Shown in pieces: positions 48,351 through 61,100 of a stretch of DNA of 64,000 nucleotides (positions within the stretch are counted from its first letter, which is position 1; the number at the start of each line of letters is the position of its first letter). Under the pieces are notes generated by a model that did not search any database, had not been told where the DNA came from, and worked only from the letters and a program-made list of their open reading frames with translations. Source of the DNA: Rotaria sp. Silwood1. Taxonomy: Eukaryota; Rotifera; Eurotatoria; Philodinida; Philodinidae. The DNA is taken from assembly GCA_905250075.1 (NCBI GenBank), contig CAJNOP010000036.1, positions 940,392-1,004,391 on the forward strand, written 5' to 3'. Made by a program: the position numbers and the translations under genes.

Positions 48351-51271
48351 TTCTTCGCCAAATCTGAAATAAAAAAAAAAGTGTAACTATGCTTTTTGTG
48401 GTATCTGAAGTATAAGTTGGTAGATTCAGAGTTAATTCCAATCAAGATATACCAATCATCTTATCGACACAAATATTTTCTATGCTAGATATATATCATA
48501 CAAGACTTTTTCCTGCAATTTAATCTAAAGAATAATTAGAAAGAAAAGACGCAAACTTTTTACAAGATAATTTGAGAAAAATTATACTAACATTTGAACG
48601 TAGAATTTTTTTCCAAGCACGTTATGAACAATAGATCATCAAGCAGTGTTGATGTGTTCTTAAAGAAAAAAGCAAAATTTTCGTAAAATGGATTCTATCT
48701 GTTTCATTGATTAATTATTTTTCTTCAAATGATGCAATAAGTAGTTGGTCCCACACATATTTAATTTTAATTAGCTGTATTTTTTAATGCTATCTAATTA
48801 TGTACAATTCATTCAGCGAAAAGCACTTATGAATGAATAGATGAGACAAGATATAGCATAATTAAAAAAATCATATTATCCATAGTTTTGTTAGTACTAT
48901 TACAAATGTCAATGTATTATTTTATTTTTAGAAGTGAAATCGTCTTGTGATGAGAATCAAAAGTGTATTTAGTCTCAGTCAACAACAAAAAAAGATTCCG
49001 ACGTCTTGACGTGGTGCACAAGCTAAAATACATAAACTCAAGTGTTGAATATGAGATATTTTATATAAATAGTTCGTTTTTAGTGAACTCTATGAACGAA
49101 AAATTCAACAAAAGCGATAAAATATAATGAACCGTTAGAGAAAAGTATTGAATTCTGTTGTTAATAGATTTTTGTCACTATATTAAGTAAGCTATAATTT
49201 CAACATACTTCTAGTTAATCGTATGCCTTTAACTACTATCGATGTCGCGTCTTTTGATTCACTTAAACTTATTATATCCGTAGTAGTCTCTAACTATTAT
49301 TATTTTTTTCTTTTAGTCATTATTTTATTTTTAATAAACTGATCAATTTAAATAATAAACAACATGAGTAATAAAATATTCATTTAATGGTTAATAAAAC
49401 AAAATTTGCAAGATGATCATAATAATTCACAATATAAAATATAATTAAAGTTATCATAAGCAATTGTATTATCTTTGATCTTTTTTTTTCTTTACAATAA
49501 ACATGTCATCGATATGGAGACCTTTTCTTTGTATATATTGAACATGAAAAATCATTAGTAGATAGAGAAAAAAAAATTCTTTAAAATAAAATAAGGTGGT
49601 ATTGAGTTTGCCATTGTTTGAAACGTATTTAAAGCAGAATATTGAAGAAATCATGAGTTATGACAACTAAAAACAGTCGAGTTCTATACATGTTGTTGCA
49701 GATATAGAAAAAGGACAACCAAGTACATTTTAATGATGGAAATATAATAACCTATATTATAACATAGAATCATGGAGTTCTGTATAGACTTACATGAAGA
49801 ATTTTGAAAGGCTTTCGATAACGTTACTCGATTCTACCGGTATAAAATTATATATGTTGGTCGCTGAATCTTAACGCAATCCGTTGTTTTCCTTTGACAC
49901 ATATACTCGACTTTCGATTTCTAGAGAAATATAATAAATTAATCAACATCTAGTAAATACATTCATGAGTGAAACTGTCAATAAAATATGTTAAACCAAT
50001 TATATTATGATACAAATTGATTCAAATACTATTTAAAACAATGGTACACATAGTCTAATTCTAATGTAGAACTACGAGGATATAAATATGAACATTATCA
50101 CATGAGTTAACAAATAAAATGAACATCAAGAAAAAAAAACAGAGAAAATTATTTTTCAAAAACGAAACATTGAACCTATTTGATATTTCATAGATATGCT
50201 AATACAAAAAGAATTCATTGCCTAATTAGAATATAGTAAAAGTTCTGTTATCATTTAATAAAGATATCAAGATAAGGACATATTTTCATTTTCATTTCAT
50301 CAAATGTTCACAATAGTCGTTTTGATTGTTTATAGAAATTTCAATCCTTTCTAATGATTAATAAAAAAATTTTTTTTGAACTCTTTTTAAAAAAAAATTT
50401 TAAGTACGTTGGAAACCTCGTGAGCACATCATATTTCATTTATTTAATCAATTTGACTTCGTTCAATAGAATCATTTCATCAAAGATTATGCAGTGCTAG
50501 GTCCAGCGAATATTTTAGAGACGACATTATATTGATGCTTTTTTTTCTGTCAAACAGTTAATAACATCGGATGAATATAAATTCAACGATAATTGTTAAG
50601 CAATTTTAAACATTTCGAATCTGTTATCTCTGTTTACTTCCATATCGCATTAAAAAAAAGGCTTTAGATAATTTTTAATATAATATCTATGGCATACAGT
50701 TTTGACATAATCCACATTATGTATCAAGACAGGATCATTTAATTTAAACAATATAAAAAAACAAAGTTTTGATTTAAATCTGTATCTGTGAACAATAGTT
50801 TTTACGGATTCATCTTCACTAATCCAGCTAGTATCATAGAACTAACTATCGATCTGTCTAATATAAATCCATATCTCATCACTCATAGTACTGGAATCTA
50901 ACGGACATGATCTTAACTAAAATTGAAGACAAAATCTTGAAGTCGATCAGACAAATGAAATATGACATGTTCATGCGGCTTTCAAGATAGTGTAAGTTTT
51001 TTTTTTTTTTTGAAACAGAGTTCAAAAACACTTTTTATAAATCATTAAAAAAGATTAAACTTACTATAAATAATCATAATAACTATCGTAAACATTTGAT
51101 GAAACAAAATTGAAAATATATTCTTATTTTTATATTTTTAGTTAATGATGACAGAATTTTTGATATACCCTAAGTATCAATGATAAAGTGTGCAAGAATA
51201 TTTGTTAGTAATGATCGTTATATTAGTTTTCTTTTGTATAATGTGTAGAATAAATAAAGTGTTAAAATATT

Positions 51272-51762
51272 TTAATTTGGTTGTCGTGACATTGTTATTA
51301 CTAAATCTAGGCTACAGGCTAAAGTACAAGCAAGACCAACACCATATATCAAACTTCGCCATGGTTGCAATGCCATAATATATGCCACAGCATAACAGAT
51401 ACGAGCAACTAGATAAATCAAACCATACACAATTGTTCTTGTACAGTCACAGCTTTTGTATCAGAGAAGATGGCAGTTGCTAATAGAAGTATTAAAAAAT
51501 ACATATCATTTTCTGTATCATTGCTGATGGTTTTATTGACACGTACGTCCTTAGTAAATTCTATATGAGTATTTTCTGTCGTCGAAGTATCCACCTGACC
51601 TCTCTTCAAAATTTTATCTTCAGGAACTCGAGAACCTGGTGAAAATGATCTACCACGTCCTGCTATGCCAGCTACAACCAACATTACAATACGTTGCATA
51701 ATCATCATAAACATAAACCATGCAAAAACAGTGCCTGATTGAATCGTGTTGACACTAACCAT
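51272..51762 (-). pseudogene. Frameshifted MAPEG/MGST1-like paralogue
   Basis: Close relative of the intact gene at 56002-56493. It starts MVSVNTIQSGTVFAWFM at 51762 and reads in frame to about 51480 (LLLATAIFSDTK). It then needs a shift of one base to continue CTRTIVYGLIYLVARICYA... and end ITMSRQPN at 51272. Compared with the sister copy, one base is missing between the AIFSD codons and the TGTACA that follows. Both halves are well conserved and have no other stops. It is therefore either a young pseudogene or a one-base assembly error. If intact it would be a microsomal glutathione transferase-like four-helix membrane enzyme. Confidence 0.75.
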
Positions 51763-52897
51763 AGTAAATGATAATTGTGATACAACTATGTAATGACAAT
51801 TCACGCAATGAGACAGAGCAAGTGTGGTGTGTATATGTATGTTACGGGGGATATGCACTATCCAATATATATTTCTATTGTAGTTGTCCTTGTTTGTTAT
51901 CTTATCGATTGCAAATATTGTATAATAATAATCTGAGTTGAAGTATTCATTGACGTGTCCCTTTTTTTTTCTTTTAGAAGAAATGTCAACATAAATCGTG
52001 ATAACGACTTTCATAAAAGAAAAAGTAATGTACACATTGAACATTTATTTCTGCACATGGAAGAAAATTATTTGTAAACTACTTTTTTTTTCTATCGAGA
52101 CAAGACAATGCCAATTTCATCTATAATTACAAGTAGAAACACAACATCTGTTAAAATAAAACTTGATATCATTTGCTTCATACTCATTATGTAATGAAAA
52201 AAATGATAATTGATATTTCTATCGAAACTAAGAGCTTTCTTCTCATTTTTCGAATTATATTGTTTGTTCTATTTTCCTATGATAATATTATTACTTTAAA
52301 ATTGAATTACGCTATGAAAAATAAATAAGATTAATGAAAAAAAAAAAACATAAAATATTATTTTATAATTTCGATGTGGATGTGTGAATCTAGATAGAGA
52401 TGGCAGTTTTTAATACGGTCATACCCATACTACCTACACTTGAAAATATATATAAGTTTCATAAACAGAATTAGAATTAAAACAGAACAACAAATTAGAA
52501 AATAAACAGTATCTTTAGACAAAACGAAAAAAATTAAACTCAATTCACTTGAGACAAGTTTTTTGCAGAAACATTCTTATATATAATATCATAATTAATT
52601 CATAAGAACTTATCTTTTACTAAGCTGAATAATTCAACAAAAAGTATATTTGTGAATCATAAACTTCTTATAACTATAATTGATACTAAACATTTCTGAT
52701 CCACCATAGCTGATGAAAATTCATTTCTTCTATTAATTTTGAAAACATACAAAAAAAATGTACTATGTACATTTGTTACAATTTAGAAGAATGTTACCAT
52801 ATGTTATATGCAATAATAATATCTTTATTTCATGTTTAATTAAGAAAAAGAAAAAAAATGTAAAAAAAAAAAAAGATATTTTTTAAAATGAGTACCA
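51763..52897. other. Intergenic
   Basis: Upstream region of the frameshifted MAPEG copy and 3' flank of the ART-TPR gene. AT-rich with A/T tracts. The open frame continuing upstream from 51762 to 52044 has no ATG-supported or family-supported extension. Confidence 0.45.
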
Positions 52898-55359
52898 TCA
52901 ATAATTCTTCATTTCAATCATTTCTACTTTCGAGTCTGAATTTTGATGTTTTTCCGAAGTGTCCGATGAAAATAAGTTAGTTATATTCGGTTCCACACTT
53001 GAACATATGACGACTTGGCTATAGTCAGGAGCTTTTTCGAGCTGAACATCAGGTTTATTTTGTTCACAAATCATTATTTGTACCCTAGATAGATTATTTC
53101 TATTTCGTACAATTTCAGGATGATTAACAGGCAAAGTTTTCTCATTGATATTCAAAGCTTGTTCATAAGCGTTCAAAGCTAAATCCAACTGATTTTGACG
53201 AAGATAAAAATTACCAAGATTATTAAGTAAAATTGCTCGATTTGGATGATTTGGTGGTAAACTACTTTCATAAATATATTGTGCTCGTTGAAAACAAGAA
53301 AGAGCTTTCTTATATTCTTCTAGTCCACAATAAATATTAGCAAGATTAATAAGTGTTCCAGCAATATCTGGATGACATTCATGAATAGTTTTTGTATATA
53401 ATTTTAACGTACATTCAAAAGAATCAATTGCTTGTTGAACATTATTCTGTTCCATATAAACAATACCCATGGCATTCATCGCTTTAGCTGCACTTGCCCA
53501 ACGAGATGGTCGAGCTTTTGAATGTGTGTCAAAAGCTTGTTGAAGAAATTCAAGTGCACGTTCATATTCACCTTTTAATCGATAAATTCGACCCATATGA
53601 TAATATATACACGAAATTTCTTCATCATTTGGAATTGATGAATTTAAAATTGTAGTAAAATATTTTTCGGCTCTATCATAATCACCCATTTCAATAATTA
53701 AATGACCAAGCGTTAATACAATATTAGATTCAGCCATTTTAGATGTTTGATATTCAAGATATTCAGAAGTAACTTCAAAAACTTTATCTGTTGCCTGAAC
53801 ATTCATTAACCATAAATTTTCTTTAGTATTAAATGTACACGATTCAATTTTGAAGACAGCTCCTACAAGACAATAAAAAACAAAAAAAATGGATCATACT
53901 ATGAAAAATTATTTTCATTGAAAAATATTTTTGATAAAATTTGACAAAATGAAATTTAAATTTACCTAAATCAAAAATTATTTCGTTCTCATCTGGTAAT
54001 TTATTATATTGAGAAATATCAGCAAAAATGATTGATTGAACATGATCTAAATCTACAGTATATTGAAATAAAACTTTTTCTTCATCAGATTGTATATATT
54101 GTTTGATAGCAAAATCATAGGCTAAATGACGTTGACGTGTTGTTGACAAATATCCATGAGTGAAAATTGAATTTCCAATATTATGTTGATATTTTTTTAT
54201 TTCTTCTTTTGTTGTTTTAGAACTACTGTACAATTGAATAATAGATTGAGAATTTTGTTTTTTAAATTTTCTAAATTCTTTTTCTATTTGTTTTGATAAA
54301 TCTTTAATGTAAAAATGAAAATAACATAAAGAATTAATATTTTCCGTGTGTAGAGCTTTATTAATTAATCGATAAATAAATGAACGATTTACATACCATT
54401 GAAGTGCTTCATGTGTTTTATAATTATGTTCAAAATCAAGTATTTCTTCTAAAACTTTTCTATTACCTGCATAATAATTACGATATTTTGAAACCATTAA
54501 ATTTTTAGATTCGGATTTTTTCGGTAATTTTTTTAAAGCAGTTTTAAAAATTTCAAAAAAGAGAAAAGTACCAACTTCATGTTGTATATCAATTTTTTCC
54601 GTTTTTGTTTGATTGTAAATAGAAAAGACAGTCATTTGTTTACTGATTTGTTGACGAATATTTTTTATTTCATCAAAAAGTTGTTGTTCATTAGAACAAA
54701 TAGCTGTAATACATGATGGAAGTTTATCAGGTAATACAGATGTATAAAGAAAAAGACCATCAACTTGTTTTAATGCTTCGATAACATTAAGAAGATTATC
54801 AGAAAGACAATCAACAATTAACAAGATTTTTTCTTCAACGACTGATTCAATATATGCCAAAGCTTTATCTTCAGTGTGAAAGACCTGGAAAATAAAAAAA
54901 AAAAAAGATTAAAATTTTTCATTTACTTTCATACTAAATACTATTTAATTATTATTAACAAAATAGAATGATATAGAAACTAAATTAGTATAATCAATTA
55001 AGATATTCAATAGGATTATTTTTCTGAATTTTTTCTTTGAATCTATGAAAAGAAAAATCTAGTAGAAATTTTTATTGAAAATTGATGATATCTGATATCT
55101 ATAAAATTTCATATAAATATTAATATCGTACTTGAATATAATCATTTATTGATCGAAGAGACGTAATAAATGATTGTGTTTTCTTATTTTCCAAGTCATT
55201 ATTTAACAAAACAATAGTAACATCTTCTTCATTTTTGTCTTTTCTTTCCTGATCATCAGTAATTATTTCATCATTTTCTACATCCGAGACGGTAGTTTGT
55301 GTTTGAAATGGATATCCCGTTCGAAACGATTGTATAGCAATCTTTACCTTTGAAAACAT
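52898..55359 (-). CDS. ADP-ribosyltransferase-like domain plus TPR protein
   Basis: Three exons, 55132-55359, 53966-54884 and 52898-53862, phase-consistent; 703 residues. The first ~280 residues are a domain common in bdelloid proteins of this type (NDYIQVFHTEDKAL, LLIVDCLSD). Residues ~290-385 resemble arginine-type mono-ADP-ribosyltransferases: LSTT at ~322-325 is in the place of the STS motif and ENE at ~375-377 is in the place of the catalytic ExE, followed by FDLGAVFKI. The first-strand Arg (usually YRG) is replaced: LYSSS at ~294-298. Residues ~425-640 form five or six 42-residue TPRs of the kinesin-light-chain type (e.g. LLNNLGNFYLRQNQLDLALN), a protein-binding platform. Likely cytosolic, since no signal peptide is seen. 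NAD chemistry is doubtful given the missing Arg. It lies between the two MAPEG copies. Confidence 0.85.
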
Positions 55360-56001
55360 ATTTTTTTTTACATTTGATGAAAGCTGAAAAATACGTATAA
55401 TTTATATCGATCACATATAAAGTTAAGACATGCTTCAATGCATAAATATTATACACCTGTATAAATCATCATTTTTATCACAGCAAACCTAAAAAAGTTG
55501 GCTTTTTTTTTTCTCGTTCGTAAGAAAAAAAAATCACCATATCGATGAAAAGATATTTGACATATTGATCAGGTCGACTGTCTGACTCATTAGATTTTTC
55601 TCAAGGTTAAAATGATATCTTGTTTGTTTATTAGTTTAAACGATATTTTTTAAGTTGACATGAATTGTCATTTTATTTCTTAGATAAGAATCTATAAGTT
55701 TATGTATATATATCTTAAGTGTTAAAAATAATAATTATATATTTATATTTATATGATTTTTGTTTTTTGTTTAACAAAAGCAACAATATTATACTTGTTA
55801 TCACAATGAAGTTTGATAATTTCATGTAAAAATTACATTTATCTTCAAATATTTTCACAAGAGAAAATATCATATATGTATAATACTAGGAAATATCTTT
55901 GATTTATTTATTATATTTTATTATGATCGAAAAAAGTATTCTAGATATCAATGTCTATAACATATTCTAAAGATATAGAATAAATCAACTGTCAATATAA
56001 T
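55360..56001. other. Intergenic
   Basis: Upstream region of the ART-TPR gene and 3' flank of the MAPEG gene. AT-rich, no gene seen. Confidence 0.45.
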
Positions 56002-56493
56002 TCAATTTGATTGACGTGACATCGTAATAATGAGATCTAAATTACAAGCTAAAGTACACAAAAGACCAAGATAAAATACCAAAGTTCTCCATGGTCGTAA
56101 TGCTATAATATATGCTATAGCATAAAATATACGAAAAAATAAATAAATAACACCATAAATAATTGTTTTTGTACATTTGTCATTTATACTATCTGAGAAA
56201 ATAGCTGTTGCGAATAGAAGAATTATAAAATGTACATCATTTTCTAAATTATTACCAATAATTTTGTTAACACGCACATGTTTAGTAACCTCGATATGGA
56301 TAGGTCTTGTTATTGATGTTTCTATTCGAACTTTTCTCAGTATTTTGTCTTCACGAACTCGAAAACTTGGTGGAAAAGATCTGTTGTATTCCACAATGCT
56401 AACAATAATCAGCAATACAATACGTCGAATAATCATCAATAGCATAAACCATGCAAATACAGTGCCTGATTGAATAGTATTAATGTTAACCAT
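56002..56493 (-). CDS. MAPEG family protein, microsomal glutathione S-transferase 1-like
   Basis: Four-helix ER or mitochondrial outer-membrane enzyme. Family members conjugate glutathione to electrophiles and reduce lipid hydroperoxides. Intronless, 163 residues, close to the ~155 of MGST1. Visible features: helix 1 (VFAWFMLLMIIRRIVLLIIVSI); a basic loop; the family signature region VRVNKIIGNNLEND, corresponding to RxRxxHxNDLEN of MGST1; helix 2 (VHFIILLFATAIFS); helix 3 with RIFYAIAYI, corresponding to the RxxHxxxY region; helix 4 (LVFYLGLLCTLACNLDLII). The His of the helix 3 motif is Tyr or Ala here, so activity is probable but not certain. A frameshifted copy lies 4.2 kb away in the same orientation (51272-51762), consistent with local duplication. 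Confidence 0.85.
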   Translation of the reverse strand: MVNINTIQSGTVFAWFMLLMIIRRIVLLIIVSIVEYNRSFPPSFRVREDKILRKVRIETSITRPIHIEVTKHVRVNKIIGNNLENDVHFIILLFATAIFSDSINDKCTKTIIYGVIYLFFRIFYAIAYIIALRPWRTLVFYLGLLCTLACNLDLIITMSRQSN

Positions 56494-57564
56494 AATAATG
56501 AATAAAAATACAAAATAGAAGTTAAATTAATTATTAAAGAATTTTATTAGAAAGCAATATTGGATAATATAAATTTGTAGTGATAGTCGTCGACAGTAGT
56601 AATATACAATTTCACTAGTGTTATTTCTAACAAAAAAAAATGATATTTTTCTGTTTTTTTTTTTTTCTTCCAATGTATAACTTCAATATTCCTTTTGTTG
56701 ACAATGGTTGTCATCAAATGAAGATAATCTGACATACTTAAAATTTGGTTCCGATCATACAGGAAATTATTTTTAAACATTCATTATTTTCATTAAGCTG
56801 ATAAAATTGTTACATACTAAATAATAATCACTAAAATTTTATATGAAAAACAAGAATGATTATTATTGTTTTGACAATTATTATGGTCTCAAAAGCTAAA
56901 TATTGTTTTCTATATAGGATAAAATATTCATTGGAAGAAGTTTTATGTAGACTCAAAAAAAAAAAGCAGATGACTTCATGGAAATGAAAAAAACTATTAG
57001 CTCAATATTTCTTCTTATTTTACTTCTCAGTAAAACGAATGATATCAAAAGTTTTTTCATTAGAATTTGAAGAATGAAAGCATGATCAAAGTTGAATGTA
57101 AAATACGTAGTAGATCGAAGAATATTTCATGATAAAGAATGAATAAAAAAAAGAAGTGATACAACACTTATTAGCAAATTTTCTCATACAACTAGAATTG
57201 ATCATGATTTTTTTTGTAAAATTTCTAAGTAATAAACACTGAAAAAAAGAAAATAATAAAAGCTCTTTTCTATTTTAATAAAACTCTTTAATTAAATTAT
57301 TTTTTTCAAAAATCTACTATGATAATGTCATATTTAATATTCTTCGATGGCACTTAAATCAGAAGTTGTTCAAATGCATCTTATAGACGTTTCCTTCAAA
57401 AAAACAAAAAACAAAAAATTTTATGATATCCAAATGAAGAATATAGACTATCAATAATATTAAAACCTAATCAAGTGTACAGAAATGTGAAGAAATTTAT
57501 TCATTAGTTAATCCTTAGTTATTCGTAACCGTTTGATTATGATATAATGCAAGAATAATAATTA
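56494..57564. other. Intergenic
   Basis: Promoter side of the MAPEG gene up to the left end of the foldback element. AT-rich, no gene seen. Confidence 0.45.
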
Positions 57565-58146
57565 CTTAGGGCGTACCAAAAGTTCGTGTCCCGCTATTTA
57601 AAGGGCCTCGTCGGATGGGGTGAACCGATTCAGAAATAAGAAACAAACATATCATCTTGTAGAGCTTTTCGAGCCGGATAGAATGGTATATAGTAAATCG
57701 TGTTTTCATAGAACTTTGAAGAACCTAGAGTCAATTTGCTGATAGATGGCTACACATTCACATCCATCCATATCGGCATCCATACCCGAGGACCATAAGT
57801 TAATGATTATTGTGGTTCTTGTTATTAATTGAAAGCATTTGTAAAATATTGTTTCTCACATGCGACTTTGTAGAGGTTTTGACGGACTACAACCTCATAT
57901 ACATACCATCTCCGGTCATCTTGTGAATGTAGACGTGAGTGTGGATGGGTGTGAATGTATAGTCGTCCATCAGTAAATTGCCTCTAGGTCCTTCAAAGTT
58001 CTATTAAAACAGAATTTACTATATACCATTCGATGCGGCTCGAAAAGCTCTACAAGATGATATATTTGTTTCTTATTTCTGAATCGGTTCACCCATCCGA
58101 TGAGGCCCTTTAAACAGCGGGACACGAACTTTTTGTACGCCCTAAG
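57565..58146. mobile_element. Foldback MITE with ~170-bp inverted ends and TA duplication
   Basis: Left end CTTAGGGCGTACCAAAAG, right end the reverse complement CTTTTTGTACGCCCTAAG, each flanked outside by TA (57563-57564 and 58147-58148). The TA duplication is typical of Tc1/mariner-class insertion. The inverted arms are long, about 57565-57736 against 57975-58146, with few mismatches and small indels. The ~240-bp centre has a second, weaker inverted pair (ACACATTCACATCC and its partner near 57945). The open frame at 57970-58164 (-) is just the arm read through. No transposase is encoded, so it would be mobilised in trans. Confidence 0.85.
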
Positions 58147-61100
58147 TACAAATGATCCATACAATAGTATACATCTAATTTCTGATTGATATTGATTAAA
58201 CTAATAGAAGATTTACTTCGAAATACAATAAAAGTTATGTAGCTAAAATGAAAAATATAGAGAAATTATTAATTATATCATATTAAAAGGCTTAATTCAA
58301 AAATTTGATAAAGTATTACTTTTATATTTGATGAATGAAAGACTATACTTTATTTCTATTTACTTCTTCGTTAAACAAAAGAAATATTCTATCAATTTAA
58401 AGAATGTTGTTAAAAATTTCAGAATTTGTTGTAATCAAAGTATTAAGATAAAATCGAATATGTTCACATTTTTTTTTTATAAATTTTTTGTGTCCAAGAA
58501 ACTTTTGTAAATACATATTTATTGAAGAATATGTCTTCTCAAGAACTATTTTTATAATGTGATTATTTTTATTTTATGACGAAAAATACACAGTACACAT
58601 CTATCAAACGACAAATAAGCAATAACATGCAAACAAACTAACAAAACAACGACAAGAAGACACCGACTCATTTCCTTCTTATTCAAGTGAGCCATGTAAA
58701 GACAAAGGAAACAGAATAAAACATAATTTTCAATAGTGCCCATTAAGAAGAAAGAAAATTATGTGAATACTAGATGTTTAAAAGTAGATACATTTTTCTT
58801 TTATCTTATCTACATCTCCACACAAATAAATGATAAAACCTTGATCTTTTGTTTCATAGATGCGCTAGAAAATTCTACTATCTTCACTTTGAAACAATAT
58901 GACTGAACATCTTTATGCATCTTATAATATAATTCTCTGAATCATATTAACTTCTCAAACTTGCTTTTACTATGATTTTCCATAGTAAAGAAAAAACGAA
59001 CATCTGAAAGACTGAGTTTTCAATATGAAATATACCTGTGGAATTCCTCATAAGTCTTTGTTTATAATCTACTCTCATTGAGTAGGTATAGTTTCTCTGA
59101 GTGGCTTCCACGATTATAAAGTTTTTCATAGTATTTGAATTCGAATTCCAGTTGAATCATTTAGTAATCAAGATTATTTGATTTCTACATAGAAAAATAA
59201 ATTAGAATCTAAAGAATACGAAATAAAAATAAAATTGTTTTGATCATAGAGAACACTTCTTGGATACTTTTACTTGAAAATAAATAATCAAAAAAAAAAA
59301 AAAGAAAATGTCGTTATTTTCAATAAATAATTTCGTAGAAAACTTTGTCTGTTCAAAATAATAAGTATTCAATAATTGTCCACTTATATATATATAATTA
59401 ACAACGGCTTTCAAGATCTATCTAGCAGTAAATTTTAGTTTCAATACTGAATGATATTTCATATGAAATAAATAAATGAGTACAAACGGTGTGTAAGAAG
59501 TAAATACTATTCATACAATTGTATGATTTGATCTGTCAAAACATTCAGTCATACTGTTTTAAATTAGAGCTGATTGACATTTGACGAATATTCGACAATT
59601 TATATTTTAACAAAAAAAAATCAAGACTTTGAAGAATATATCTGCCTTTTGGCTACTTTGCAATATGGGTTGCTTTTCATTGGTAGATTCAATGGCTCAA
59701 TATCTTCCCTACAACTAATACCAACTGTAGCTTTGAATAGAAGATAGGTTTGAGTACAATTCTTGTGCTCAATTACTTCAGTGCTCCATACACACTTACT
59801 AATCACATAAGAGTCACAAGATCAGGTTTATGTTACGAAATAATCAACATGCTATGAAATGATTGATTCGAAACAAATAACCGATAATAATTCGTCTATG
59901 GTCATTCTATGGCTGATGGTACACCGTATTGAATATCTGATCTCATAGAAAAAATAAAAAGCAGACAAACATTGTGAGACATCTGGTATTTACAAATAGG
60001 TGATCATTTGTAATTATAGTTGACTGAAAAGAAAGAGACATGCAAATAATGAGCAGAATATCTATTCAAAGTAGTGTTTTGTAGCAATTCATGAAAATTT
60101 AATGGTGGAATAAAGATATCGAATATGAATAAAATAATGGTTAATATTATGTCGAATTTTCGAAAAATAATAAATTACAATTTAGCTTCAATATCTTCTA
60201 ATAGAATACATATTTTAAAAATTTCAATTAAATGAATCATGCTATGATAATGTCAGCAAACAAATTTAACTGTCAGCTAACAAACTACGCAAAAGTCTTT
60301 GGAAAAATGTCAAATTCTTTCAGGTCACATTGCAAACTTCTAAACTAATCAAATTTTTTTATTAAAAAGAGTAATGCCTAAACTACAAATCTTGTACGAG
60401 AAAGTGTTTTTTCAGAAAGTGTGTGTAAGAGAAAGAGGAAAAGCTAAAAAACAAACACTTCTAAAATAGTTCTTTTAACATTTTTTTTTCAACTTGAGAA
60501 GCTTCTATTTCTCAATTATTTTGAGCTACACAGACCAAACTCTAATAAAAAAATTTATCAATATGTAATGCATCAAAAGATCAATTGATGCTAGGTTGTA
60601 TGAAATTTTTTTCAAAATAGAATTTTGGATGAACATCAACCACAATCTACTGCAACCATTCATGAACACAATTTTTTGTGCGTGCATTGTTCGAAATTAT
60701 GCCAGATAATAAAAAATTGATAGAAAAAACAATTCAAAACTAAATTATACAATCTCTTGAAGAAATACCTGTATTTTGTTATATAAACTAAGAGTAAATT
60801 TAACTTTCAAAAGATCATTAGAAAGAGCACTCGTTACGCTATGAAAATTATAATTAAATATGATTTTTTTTTTGTATTTCACTTTTGATATAAGAAAAAT
60901 TTAACAGAAAATAGAAAAATGATGTAGCACGATGATGAAGTTGCAAGAACTTTTTTAAAGATCTTTTCTTTTTGACTTTTCCTTCTTTTTAGATTTACTT
61001 TGAAAAAACACGTCTAGTACAAAATTTGTAATTTAGATATTACTATTTCTAACCAAAAGAATTTCATTGGTTTAGAAGTTAACAATATGAGTCTAACAGA

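Larger units (their letters stand above)
43641..51271. other. Long intergenic stretch with scattered coding-like islands
   Basis: About 7.6 kb of AT-rich DNA. Most is featureless, but 45122-45283 and 47480-48350 are richer in G+C and have open frames with protein-like composition, listed separately. An AT dinucleotide run lies near 47415-47440. No RNA gene seen. Confidence 0.4.

Noticed and set aside
56177-56473. 98-residue plus-strand open frame
   Set aside because: Antisense to the MAPEG gene at 56002-56493, whose protein motifs are clear.
57970-58164. 64-residue minus-strand open frame
   Set aside because: It is the right arm of the foldback MITE read through; the same sequence lies inverted in the left arm.
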